This document shows, piece after piece, positions 1 to 7,941 of a stretch of 64,000 bases of DNA. Origin of the DNA: Modicisalibacter luteus DSM 23508. GTDB taxonomy: Bacteria; Pseudomonadota; Gammaproteobacteria; Pseudomonadales; Halomonadaceae. Each line of letters starts with the position of its first letter. Position 1 is the first letter of the stretch. Location: NCBI RefSeq assembly GCF_000378505.1, contig NZ_KB899991.1, forward strand, positions 182,824-246,823, given 5' to 3'. The notes under the pieces were generated by a model. It made no database searches and was not told the DNA's origin. It worked only from the letters and a program-made list of their open reading frames with translations. The translations under genes and the position numbers were made by a program.

Positions 1-77
1 GCGGCGAAACCGATGCCGGCTACCATCAAGACAGAGCCGTAGCGAACGGCGCGAGATAGAGCGTTTATCGTTTTCAT
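1..77 (-). CDS. proX: Glycine betaine ABC transporter substrate-binding protein, N-terminal fragment
   Basis: Only about 25 codons lie in the window. Read leftward from an ATG at 77-75, they begin MKTINALSRAVRYGSVLMVA, a basic start followed by a hydrophobic run, as in a Sec signal peptide. It is the third gene of a co-directional set after an ATPase with CBS domains and a ProW-like permease, where the periplasmic betaine-binding component is expected. The ligand-binding domain is outside the window, so the ProX assignment rests on gene order. A purine-rich ribosome binding site (GGGAAAG) lies just upstream. Confidence 0.6.
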   Translation of the reverse strand, partial: MKTINALSRAVRYGSVLMVAGIGFA

Positions 78-142
78 CACTTTCCCCTTCTGGATGACAT
101 TGGTCGAGTCACCGGCCGACAGGCGACCGACACCCGCGTATA

Positions 143-162
143 CCGGCCTGAAAGCAGGCCGG
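143..162. other. Intercistronic perfect hairpin between proW and proX
   Basis: The 8-bp arms CCGGCCTG (143-150) and CAGGCCGG (155-162) flank an AAAG loop in the gap between proW and proX. No T-run follows on the transcribed strand, so it is not a classical terminator. Hairpins here in transporter operons often stabilise mRNA or set the excess of binding protein over permease; that role is inferred. Confidence 0.55.
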
Positions 163-179
163 GCCTGACAGGCGTTGTT

Positions 180-1022
180 TTATTTCGCCCTTTTGGTCTT
201 GCGTAGAGCCTGGGTCAGGCGGTCCAGGATCATGGCCAAGATCACTACTGCAATCCCGGCCTCGAAGCCATCACCCGGGCGCAGGCGCTGGATAGCTTTC
301 CAGACCTCGTTGCCGAGCCCGTCGGCACCGATCATGGCAGCTATGACGACCATTGACAGGGCCAGCATGATGGTCTGGTTGATGCCAGCCATGATGGTCG
401 GCAATGAGAGCGGCAGCTGAACCTTGATCAGCTTCTGGCTACGTGTCGAGCCAAAGGCATCCGCCGCTTCGACCAAATCCTTGGGAACCTGGCGAATGCC
501 CAGTGTCGTGAAACGTATTGCCGGCGGCATGGAAAAGATAACCGTGGCAAAAATGGCCGAGACGGAACCGATACCGAAAAAAGGAATCGCCGGGATCAGG
601 TAGACGAAGGCCGGCATGGTCTGCATGAAATCGAGTACCGGCATGATCAGGCTGTAGAACCGGTCGGACACTGCAGCGAGAATCCCGAGCGGTAACGCGA
701 TGACCACTGCGACGATCGTAGCGATCACGACCAGAGTCAGCGACTCGATCATCGGATCCCAAAGCCCCAGATTCCAGATCAGCAGCAGGCCGAGCACCGA
801 GCCGATGGCCAGGCGAGCGCCTGACAGCCTCCAGCATAACAGGGCGACCAGCGCCATGAGTGCCCATTCGGGCAACCACATTAGGGCATCGTTCAAGGCA
901 TTGATGCCAGTCTGAGTGAAACGTGAGATACCACGTGTCACTATCGAATATTCAGAGGTGAGAAAGTCGAGCCCGCCTTCGATCCAGTCGCCCAGCGGAA
1001 TACGAGGAATATCTATAGCCAT
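180..1022 (-). CDS. proW: Glycine betaine/proline ABC transporter permease
   Basis: A 280-residue inner-membrane permease of the ProW/OpuAB type. Several hydrophobic helices are visible from about residue 50 onward. A cytoplasmic coupling loop with the EAA pattern (LVEAADAFGSTRSQKLIKVQ) lies about two thirds of the way along. The N-terminal region (GDWIEGGLDFLT) resembles the soluble N-terminus of ProW, but the protein is shorter than the roughly 350-residue E. coli ProW. Its ATG overlaps the stop of the ATPase gene by one base, so the two are translationally coupled. Role: import of glycine betaine or related osmoprotectants. Exact substrate is not readable from sequence. Confidence 0.88.
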   Translation of the reverse strand: MAIDIPRIPLGDWIEGGLDFLTSEYSIVTRGISRFTQTGINALNDALMWLPEWALMALVALLCWRLSGARLAIGSVLGLLLIWNLGLWDPMIESLTLVVIATIVAVVIALPLGILAAVSDRFYSLIMPVLDFMQTMPAFVYLIPAIPFFGIGSVSAIFATVIFSMPPAIRFTTLGIRQVPKDLVEAADAFGSTRSQKLIKVQLPLSLPTIMAGINQTIMLALSMVVIAAMIGADGLGNEVWKAIQRLRPGDGFEAGIAVVILAMILDRLTQALRKTKRAK

Positions 1023-2227
1023 CAGTGTTCTCCTGCTTCAGCCAGTTCCGCCAGTACGGCACCCTTAACCACAACGCCGAGCAATCTCTGATCCTCATCG
1101 ACGACAGCGATCGGAAAGCTTTTCTCGGTGAACATAGCGAACAGGTTGTGTAGCGGCTCGTCCGGGCCGACGCGTGGGAAGTCGTCGCTGATCAGGCCCT
1201 CCATTGTATTCTTGCCTTCGCGCGCTGCGCGATTGGCGACCTCGGCTTCGATCAGGCCGACCAGTTTGCGCTCGCGACTTGTGACATAGATGGAATCAAG
1301 ACTGTTCTCGCTGAGCTTGTGCAGCACAGTCCTGGGGCCGTCATCGATCTTGGCCGTTGCCCGCACTGGGCGCATGGCATGAGCTGCGGTCAGCACGCGT
1401 GACATGTCAACGCCTTCGATGAAGCGTGCAACGTAGTCATCGGCGGGTTGGGTCAGGATCTCCTCAGGCGTACCGATCTGCACGATCTCGCCATCCTTGA
1501 GAAGGATGATGCGATCACCGATATTGAGCGCTTCATCCAGGTCATGCGTGATGAAAATGGTAGTCTTCTTCATGCGATGCTGGAGTTCGAGCAGCTCCTG
1601 CTGCATATCCTTGCGGATGAGTGGATCGAGTGCCGAAAATGCCTCGTCCATGAGCAGAACGGTCGAGTCATTGGCCAAGGCGCGAGCCAGGCCGACACGC
1701 TGCTGCATACCCCCCGAAAGCTGGCTGGGGTAAGCGTCTTCCCACCCATCCAGACCGACCTGCTTGAGTGCGGCAGCTGCCTTCTGAGCACGCTCGGCCT
1801 TGTCGACTCCCCGGATTTCCAGGCCATACTCGGCGTTTAGCTGTACGGTTCGGTGCGGGAACAACGCAAAATGCTGAAAGACCATCGAGAAGTGACGACG
1901 ACGACATTCAAGCAGTTCCTTGTCACTGAGCTTGGGAATGTTTTCGCCACCGATGATGATATCCCCTTCGGTCGGCTCGATAAGCCGGTTAAGGCAGCGG
2001 ATCAGGGTCGACTTGCCGGAGCCGGACAGGCCCATAATGACAAGTAACTCCCCTTCCTTGACGTCGAAACTGATATTGGAAAGGCCCAACGTCTGGCCGG
2101 TCTTTTCGAGAATCTCGGGGCGCTTGAGTCCTTGATCACGTAGCTCAAGCGCTTTCTTCGGCTGATTGCCAAAGACCTTGCTCAGGCCGCGCACCTGAAT
2201 CTTGGTCTGTTGCGTATTGTCGCTCAT
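1022..2227 (-). CDS. proV: Glycine betaine ABC transporter ATP-binding protein with CBS domains
   Basis: A 401-residue ABC ATPase. Walker A (GLSGSGKST) is at residues 66-74, the signature LSGGMQQR is mid-protein, and Walker B is LLMDEAFSALD. The N-terminal extension before the first ABC strand (KKALELRDQGLKRPEILEKT) is typical of ProV/OpuAA. The last 110 residues form a CBS-domain tail that in the family senses ionic strength. It is the first gene of the proVWX operon, which reads leftward; the 286-bp gap upstream should hold an osmotically controlled promoter, but I could not pick convincing -35/-10 boxes. Confidence 0.93.
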   Translation of the reverse strand: MSDNTQQTKIQVRGLSKVFGNQPKKALELRDQGLKRPEILEKTGQTLGLSNISFDVKEGELLVIMGLSGSGKSTLIRCLNRLIEPTEGDIIIGGENIPKLSDKELLECRRRHFSMVFQHFALFPHRTVQLNAEYGLEIRGVDKAERAQKAAAALKQVGLDGWEDAYPSQLSGGMQQRVGLARALANDSTVLLMDEAFSALDPLIRKDMQQELLELQHRMKKTTIFITHDLDEALNIGDRIILLKDGEIVQIGTPEEILTQPADDYVARFIEGVDMSRVLTAAHAMRPVRATAKIDDGPRTVLHKLSENSLDSIYVTSRERKLVGLIEAEVANRAAREGKNTMEGLISDDFPRVGPDEPLHNLFAMFTEKSFPIAVVDEDQRLLGVVVKGAVLAELAEAGEH

Positions 2228-2513
2228 CGGCTTGTCCGTATGTCGCCCATCGGTTCCTGTCGACGGCGTGCCCGGTTCGGGTCAATCGCTGAACCATAGC
2301 GCAGTGCGATGCTTTCACGCCGTGACAATAATAAATCGTTATAGGTTGGCAATCATACGTTTTTATTCAAGGCTGGGCAAATCAGCTATGCTGATGATTG
2401 ATCAACGGTTCAATAACCCATGCCGGTCACCATGGGCTTCAGGGGCCGTTTTGACGCACTCGATTCAAGGCGATGTGGCAGATTTTCGAGTTAACGACTG
2501 GCTCAGGCTATGT

Positions 2514-5261
2514 TCAGTACGCTTGATTTTCGAGGCGGTGCCGCTGCCATTCGCTGGTAGGTTCGTTAAGGCGCAGTACAGCATCCACGACCTGCTCTTC
2601 CATGTTGTAATGCAGGGTAAAGCCGAGATGTTTCATGAGTGCACGCATCGGATGGTTGTCCACCATGATCTTGCCGACCATTTCCAACGTACCGACACCC
2701 TTGCAATACCGGATCATCTTGTTCATGAGAGCACTTCCCAATCCTTCTCCCTGGAGATCGTCACGGATGATGATCGAGAATTCTGTGCGGATATTGTCTG
2801 GATCGTTCCAGACCCTGACGACCCCCAGCATTTCCTTGCTGCCATCGTCGCGAACGTGTTCAGCGATAAAGGCCATCTGTCGGTCATAATTGATCTGTGC
2901 CAGGATCGACAAGTCGCGCTTGGTCAGGTCGGCCTTGTTATGAAAATAGCGAAAGCGAATACTTTCTTCGGAGAGTTGGGAATGAAACCCGGTGATCAGC
3001 GGCGCATCCTCGCCCCGTATGGGACGGATTTCGACTTGCATTCCGTTTTTCAAGGTCAGCCACTCGCGCAGCTCCTCGGGGTACGGCATGATCGCGTGTC
3101 GAGCTGGCGTACCCAGGTCCATGGCAAAATCGACGGCAACCAGCCCATCACGATTGAGCAGCAGCGGGTTGATTTCGAGCCCCTTGAGTTCAGGTAGGTC
3201 GGAAGCGATCTGCGATAGCTTCACCAGTAACTGGCACACACGATCGATATCGCGTTGCGGGCTACGTGAGTGCTCCAGTATCAGTTTTGCGGCGTGCGTG
3301 TGAGATACCAGATCATTGGCGAGCGTCATGTTCAACGGTGGCAGCGCTACATGGCGATCGGCAAGCACATTAACCTTGTAACCACCAATGCCGAAGACGA
3401 TGATGGGTCCGAAAATCGGATCGCGAGTAATGCCGGCGCACAACTGCATGGAATGCTTGCCACGCTGCATGGCTTGCAAGCAATAACTGTAGATACGTAC
3501 GTCGGGAAACTTCTCACGTACCTTGTCGCCAAGTTGATGCACCCCCTCAGCGACCTGCTCGGGGGTGTGAAGATCCTGCAGCAATCCAGAAGACAACTTA
3601 TGAGGGTGCTTACGGTACCGGTAAGGCACGCAATTGTGTTCGTGGATCACTTTCAGGGCCATGCGCCCCTCGAACTCTCCCGCACGTGCCGCCCCCTCCT
3701 CAGGGGATGACACATAACAGCTCGGTGCGGTATGAATTCCGTACGCCTCGAGGACCTTCCCGGTTTCTTCATGGGTCAGCTGGTCTCGTCCGCGCTCCTT
3801 GGCGGCCTCGATCAGACGGTGGCACCGAGTCCGAATTTCTGGAGTCGTGGCGAAGGGCAAGCTGGGAGGCGTTTCCTGCAGCAAGGCCTGGACACGCTGG
3901 TAGTTCACCATGTGCATGAATGCCTTTACCGCTTTCTCAGGAGAGATATAGGTCGGTATGCCCGCCAGATTGCACTCATGACGCGCTGACAAGGCTTCCT
4001 CGAGTCCCATCCAGCTAGTCAACAGGTTGCGCTTGAAGCGCTTGCGGTTGGCGACCAGCGCTTCTGCCGTGGTTTTCGAAGGCGCCATGCGTGTCGGGGC
4101 ATGAACGACCAATACGCTATCGACGCCAGGGTCGTTAGCAACGATCTCCAAGGCCTCCACGAAGCGCTCCGGCCTTGCATTCCCGCCTAGATCGACCGGG
4201 TTGCGCCCGGGCAGGCTGACATCGAAATCCCCTTCAATCAGTGCCTGGCGAGTCTGTTCGGTAAATTCTGCCAGCTTCCCCCCCGCCGTGATGAGCTTGT
4301 CGATAGCCAGCAATGCCGGACCAAGCCCATTGGAGACGATGGCCAGACGATCCCCGCGCAGCGGCTTCATGCGCGAGAGTGTTTCCAGGGCATCGAAGAG
4401 TTCATCGGAATTATCGACACGCACCACCCCGGCACGAGCCAGTGCGGCATCGAAGATAACGTCGCGGTTGGCAACACCCGGTGTCGGGGGGGCATCGGAG
4501 AGTTCGGATTGTGGTGTGCGACCGCTCTTTATCGCCAGCACGAGCCGATTGCGTGACGCATCGCGTAACGCCGTCATGAAGTGCTGGGAGTCGAAGATGC
4601 GCTCCAGATGCAGAAGAATGGCCTGCGTAGGCGAGAATTGATTGATGTAATCGATGAGGTCGGGAAGCATCACATCGATACTGTCACCCAACGTGACCAG
4701 GTGCGAAAAGCCGATCCCACGGCCCGCTGCCCAATCGATCATGGCGTTGCCGAGCATTCCCGACTGGCCGAGGTAGGCGACGCGTCCTGGCTTGACCGGC
4801 TGGCTGGCATAAGTCGCATTGAGCTTGCGGCCAGGCACGATCAACCCAAGGCATTCAGGGCCCAGTACGCGGATCCCCGAACGCCGCGCAGCGGCCAGCA
4901 TCTGCTCCCGGATCGAAGTACCATCGGCGACCTGATCGTTCAGGTAGGAGCCCCCGGAAAGCACCATGGCAGCCCGGACGCCGAAACGACCCAATTGCTG
5001 TATCAACTCCGGTACCGTTGCCACCGGCGAGCATACGATAGCCAGGTCGGGAACTTCAGGCAGGTCGGTCACACGCTTGACGCACGTCCTTTCGAAGACC
5101 TTGTCATAGCCTTTGGGATTGACGGCCCAGATAGCGCCGGGAAACCCGCTATCCTCCAGGTTACGGATGACCAATCCGCCCATGGAGTGAGGTTTTTCGG
5201 AAGCCCCGATGACTGCGAGGGTTCTCGGTTCGAAGAAATGGCGTAGAAAACGCGTGCCCAC
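2514..5261 (-). CDS. patZ: PatZ/Pat-type protein lysine acetyltransferase (acyl-CoA synthetase-like plus GNAT)
   Basis: A 915-residue protein in three parts. An NDP-forming acyl-CoA synthetase-like CoA-binding and ligase region occupies roughly 1-460 (early motif GASEKPHSMGG, then LGQSGMLGNAMIDWA). An ATP-grasp region follows to about 720, and a C-terminal GNAT acetyltransferase domain lies at about 745-900 (acetyl-CoA loop GEGLGSALMNK). This is the architecture of Salmonella Pat and E. coli PatZ/YfiQ, which acetylate lysines of acyl-CoA synthetases and other enzymes. It starts at a GTG with AAGGAG seven bases upstream. It is divergent from a histone-deacetylase-family gene across about 106 bp. 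An active ADP-forming synthetase is less likely because of the GNAT fusion. Confidence 0.88.
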   Translation of the reverse strand: MGTRFLRHFFEPRTLAVIGASEKPHSMGGLVIRNLEDSGFPGAIWAVNPKGYDKVFERTCVKRVTDLPEVPDLAIVCSPVATVPELIQQLGRFGVRAAMVLSGGSYLNDQVADGTSIREQMLAAARRSGIRVLGPECLGLIVPGRKLNATYASQPVKPGRVAYLGQSGMLGNAMIDWAAGRGIGFSHLVTLGDSIDVMLPDLIDYINQFSPTQAILLHLERIFDSQHFMTALRDASRNRLVLAIKSGRTPQSELSDAPPTPGVANRDVIFDAALARAGVVRVDNSDELFDALETLSRMKPLRGDRLAIVSNGLGPALLAIDKLITAGGKLAEFTEQTRQALIEGDFDVSLPGRNPVDLGGNARPERFVEALEIVANDPGVDSVLVVHAPTRMAPSKTTAEALVANRKRFKRNLLTSWMGLEEALSARHECNLAGIPTYISPEKAVKAFMHMVNYQRVQALLQETPPSLPFATTPEIRTRCHRLIEAAKERGRDQLTHEETGKVLEAYGIHTAPSCYVSSPEEGAARAGEFEGRMALKVIHEHNCVPYRYRKHPHKLSSGLLQDLHTPEQVAEGVHQLGDKVREKFPDVRIYSYCLQAMQRGKHSMQLCAGITRDPIFGPIIVFGIGGYKVNVLADRHVALPPLNMTLANDLVSHTHAAKLILEHSRSPQRDIDRVCQLLVKLSQIASDLPELKGLEINPLLLNRDGLVAVDFAMDLGTPARHAIMPYPEELREWLTLKNGMQVEIRPIRGEDAPLITGFHSQLSEESIRFRYFHNKADLTKRDLSILAQINYDRQMAFIAEHVRDDGSKEMLGVVRVWNDPDNIRTEFSIIIRDDLQGEGLGSALMNKMIRYCKGVGTLEMVGKIMVDNHPMRALMKHLGFTLHYNMEEQVVDAVLRLNEPTSEWQRHRLENQAY

Positions 5262-5367
5262 AACCTGACTCCTTGCTCATCGTCATCCCTTGTGTACGAC
5301 TTATTGCCACTGTCATGCAAGCATCGGGCGCAATTAATGTCGCAGCTTATCGTTCCGGAGAGCCGCC

Positions 5368-6321
5368 ATGATCACTTCCTTTCTTACGCACCCCCATTGT
5401 GATCTGCACCATATGGGGCCGGAACATCCGGAAAGCCCTCTGCGCCTGCAAGCCATTCTCAAGCGCATGGCGCTTGCAGGCATCCTTCAGCAGACCATGC
5501 AATCTGAAGCACGTCCGGCTACCGACGACGCTCTGTCTCGCGTGCACCCGCAGCGTCATTTGACGTCTCTTGGCAAATGCGTTCCCGAACATGGCCTGAT
5601 CAACCTTGACAACGATACCTTCATGAACCCGCATAGTCTTGAAGTCGCTCGTCTGGCCGCAGGAGCCGTGGTGCGGGGTATCGATCAGGTCTACCGGCAC
5701 CAGGCCGACAATGTTTTCTGTGCAGTGCGCCCACCGGGGCACCATGCCGAAGCCACTGAAGCCATGGGGTTCTGTTTCTACAACAATGTGGCCGTCGGTG
5801 CCGCCCATGCACGCGCCAAGTATGGTGTGAAACGCTTGGCCATCCTCGACTTCGATGTACATCAGTGCAACGGTACGATCGATATTTTCTCCGACGACCC
5901 CGACGTACTGATCTGCACCAGTTACCAGTACCCTTTTTATCCTTGGCGCTACTTGCGCCCTGAGGCAGATAATGTGATCTGCACACCGCTGGATGCCGGT
6001 ACCGACAGTCTGGCCTTCCGGCGCAGGATCGAACGGGACTGGCTTCCTGCCCTGCAGGCCCATCGACCAGAGCTGATTCTCGTCTCGGCCGGCTTCGATG
6101 CCCATCGTGCCGATCCGATGGCCAATCTGTGCCTCGAAGACGAGGATTATCACTGGATCACCACGCTGATAATGGATATGGCACGCGTTTATGCCGGCAA
6201 TCGACTGGTCTCGGTACTGGAAGGAGGCTATGACCTGGACGCATTGGGCAGGAGCGCAACTGCCCATGTCCAGGCGCTGCTGGGGCTGCCCTATACCCAG
6301 GAAGAGAAAAAGGCCATTTGA
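5368..6321 (+). CDS. Histone deacetylase family protein (AcuC/HDAC-like)
   Basis: A 317-residue arginase/deacetylase-fold hydrolase. The tandem catalytic histidines are in RPPGHHAEA (H125, H126). Zinc ligands are in DFDVHQCNGT (D163, H165) and in SAGFDAHRADP. The transition-state tyrosine is in LEGGYDLDALG. The usual HHGNGT segment reads HQCNGT, leaving the metal ligands intact but altering the pocket edge. The family removes acetyl groups from lysines, polyamines or small molecules. Divergence from PatZ suggests protein-lysine deacetylation. The start has GGAG upstream and the length is normal. Acetylpolyamine hydrolase is the main alternative. Confidence 0.85.
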   Translation: MITSFLTHPHCDLHHMGPEHPESPLRLQAILKRMALAGILQQTMQSEARPATDDALSRVHPQRHLTSLGKCVPEHGLINLDNDTFMNPHSLEVARLAAGAVVRGIDQVYRHQADNVFCAVRPPGHHAEATEAMGFCFYNNVAVGAAHARAKYGVKRLAILDFDVHQCNGTIDIFSDDPDVLICTSYQYPFYPWRYLRPEADNVICTPLDAGTDSLAFRRRIERDWLPALQAHRPELILVSAGFDAHRADPMANLCLEDEDYHWITTLIMDMARVYAGNRLVSVLEGGYDLDALGRSATAHVQALLGLPYTQEEKKAI

Positions 6322-6416
6322 CACGGGAAGGCTTATCGTCCGTCCATGGCAAGGCCCCCTTGTCGCGAGCTGCTGTGATAGGATCGAGGAAAATTAATTT
6401 CCTATAGTGAACCGAC

Positions 6417-7049
6417 ATGTCAGCCAATACCGATCAAGAGGCGGCGCTTCGCATCGCCTCGGGTCGCAAGCCATTTGTAGAGCCACTGAGGCTGGGTGAA
6501 AGGCTCAAAGAAATACGCCTGGCCAATCAGTGGACGCTGGAGGATGTCAGCCAGCGTACCGGGCTGGCCCGCTCAACCTTGTCCAAGATCGAAAACGATC
6601 AGATTTCACCGACATTCACGGCGGTACAGAAATTGATCGGCGGGCTGGGCATCGACCTGCCCCAGTTACTCAGCCCGCCCAAGCCGCAGAGCCGAACCTT
6701 CGGGCGTCGAGACCTGACCCGGACCGGTGAAGGCCAGCAGCACCCTACTCCGACTTATGAACACGAGTTATTGTCCTGGCAACTAGCGCAAAAGCGCATG
6801 ATTCCTTTCAAAACCATAGTCAGGGCGCGGAGTTTTGAGGAGTTCTCCGAATGGGTGCGCCACGATGGAGAAGAGTTTCTCATCGTTCTCGAAGGCACCA
6901 TTCGGCTATATACCGAGTTCTACGAGCCACTGGAACTCGAACGGGGCGACAGCATCTACTTTGACAGTGACATGGGTCACGCCCTGGTATCCACGAGCGA
7001 CCACGATGCCGTCGTACTCTCTGTATGTACACGTGGCGATGCAAGCTAG
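6417..7049 (+). CDS. XRE-family transcriptional regulator with cupin sensor domain
   Basis: A 210-residue regulator. An N-terminal helix-turn-helix lies at about residues 24-80 (LGERLKEIRLANQWTLEDVS, then RSTLSKIENDQISPTF). A C-terminal cupin barrel lies at about 130-205 (HDGEEFLIVLEGTIRLY, LERGDSIYFDSDMGHAL). This HTH-cupin layout is common in regulators of amine and amino-acid catabolism. No obvious ligand can be read. It follows the deacetylase gene by 95 bp on the same strand and may have its own promoter. The start has only a weak ribosome binding site, but the HTH position fits it. Confidence 0.85.
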   Translation: MSANTDQEAALRIASGRKPFVEPLRLGERLKEIRLANQWTLEDVSQRTGLARSTLSKIENDQISPTFTAVQKLIGGLGIDLPQLLSPPKPQSRTFGRRDLTRTGEGQQHPTPTYEHELLSWQLAQKRMIPFKTIVRARSFEEFSEWVRHDGEEFLIVLEGTIRLYTEFYEPLELERGDSIYFDSDMGHALVSTSDHDAVVLSVCTRGDAS

Positions 7050-7099
7050 GCCGACCCGATTGTCATCTACACCCATCTCAATCAGGGAGCATTCTGCGC

Positions 7100-7414
7100 A
7101 TGCAGCAATTGGACGATGCGACACGCACCGAACTGGAAGCGGCTGCCTTTCGACGCCTGCTTCAGCATCTGGACGCCAACAAGGACGTTCAGAACATAGA
7201 TCTCATGATCCTGGCGGACTTCTGCCGTAACTGCCTTTCCAAATGGTTGGTTGCTGCCGCGCAGGAGCGTGGTACCGAACTCGACTATGAGTCGGCACGT
7301 GAGTATGTCTATGGTATGCCCTACAGCGAATGGAAGGACCACTACCAGCAGCCCGCAACACCGGAACAGCTCGCGGCGCTTGAAGCTCGTCAGAAAGCCA
7401 AGGAGCGTTCATGA
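7100..7414 (+). CDS. DUF1244 family protein
   Basis: A 104-residue soluble protein starting MQQLDDATRTELEAAAFRRL, with the DUF1244 signature NIDLMILADFCRNCLSKWL, then a conserved YGMPYSEWK segment. The paired cysteines in FCRNC stand out, but the family has no established function known to me. An upstream in-frame ATG at 7025 lies inside the preceding regulator; the start at 7100 has AGGGAG in front and matches the family start. Its stop overlaps the moaB start by four bases (ATGA), so it is probably translationally coupled to the molybdenum cofactor genes. Confidence 0.85.
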   Translation: MQQLDDATRTELEAAAFRRLLQHLDANKDVQNIDLMILADFCRNCLSKWLVAAAQERGTELDYESAREYVYGMPYSEWKDHYQQPATPEQLAALEARQKAKERS

Positions 7415-7941
7415 GTGATGATGGTAATGCTTTCGTCCCTCTGAATATTGCGGTATTGACGATTTCCGATACACGTACCGAAGACACCGATCGCTCGGGT
7501 CAGGCGTTGGCGGAGAGCCTGACGGCGGCAGGCCATCGTCTGGCCGAGAAGCGAATTGTCGTCGACGATGTGTATCGTATACGCGCTGTGGTTGCCGAGT
7601 GGATCGCAGACCCGGAAGTCCAGGCCGTGCTGACTACCGGCGGAACCGGTTTTACCGGACGGGATTCTACACCGGAAGCCATTAGCGTCCTGCTAGACAA
7701 GAAAATCGAAGGTTTCGGGGAGTTGTTTCGCCACCTTTCCTGGCAGGAAATTGGTAGCTCTACCATCCAGAGCCGCTGCCTGGGCGGGTTGGCCAATGCC
7801 ACGGTAGTCTTTTGCCTGCCTGGATCCACGGGCGCTTGCCGCACCGCCTGGAATGGCATCCTCCGTGAGCAACTGGATAGCCGCCATAAGCCCTGCAACT
7901 ATGCCAATCTGGTTATTCCCGGGCGAGGAACCCATGGCTAA
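7411..7941 (+). CDS. moaB: Molybdenum cofactor biosynthesis protein B
   Basis: A 176-residue MoaB/MogA-type protein. The molybdopterin-binding motif LTTGGTGFTGRDSTPEA is at about residues 70-86, and the substrate loop FCLPGSTGACRTAW at about 130-144. The family either adenylylates molybdopterin (MogA-like) or is the less understood MoaB. It overlaps DUF1244 by four bases and moeA by eight, and the pair with MoeA (molybdate insertion) indicates a late moco-assembly operon. Confidence 0.92.
   Translation: MSDDGNAFVPLNIAVLTISDTRTEDTDRSGQALAESLTAAGHRLAEKRIVVDDVYRIRAVVAEWIADPEVQAVLTTGGTGFTGRDSTPEAISVLLDKKIEGFGELFRHLSWQEIGSSTIQSRCLGGLANATVVFCLPGSTGACRTAWNGILREQLDSRHKPCNYANLVIPGRGTHG

Noticed and set aside
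2202-3197. 331-codon open frame on the plus strand
   Set aside because: Antisense to the end of patZ and crossing the intergenic gap, with no ribosome binding site and no domain pattern.
4581-5246. 221-codon plus-strand frame
   Set aside because: Antisense to the N-terminal half of patZ; no supporting motif or start signal.
5347-6324. 325-codon open frame on the minus strand
   Set aside because: It lies exactly antisense to the histone-deacetylase-family gene, which has full catalytic motifs; the antisense product has no recognisable features.
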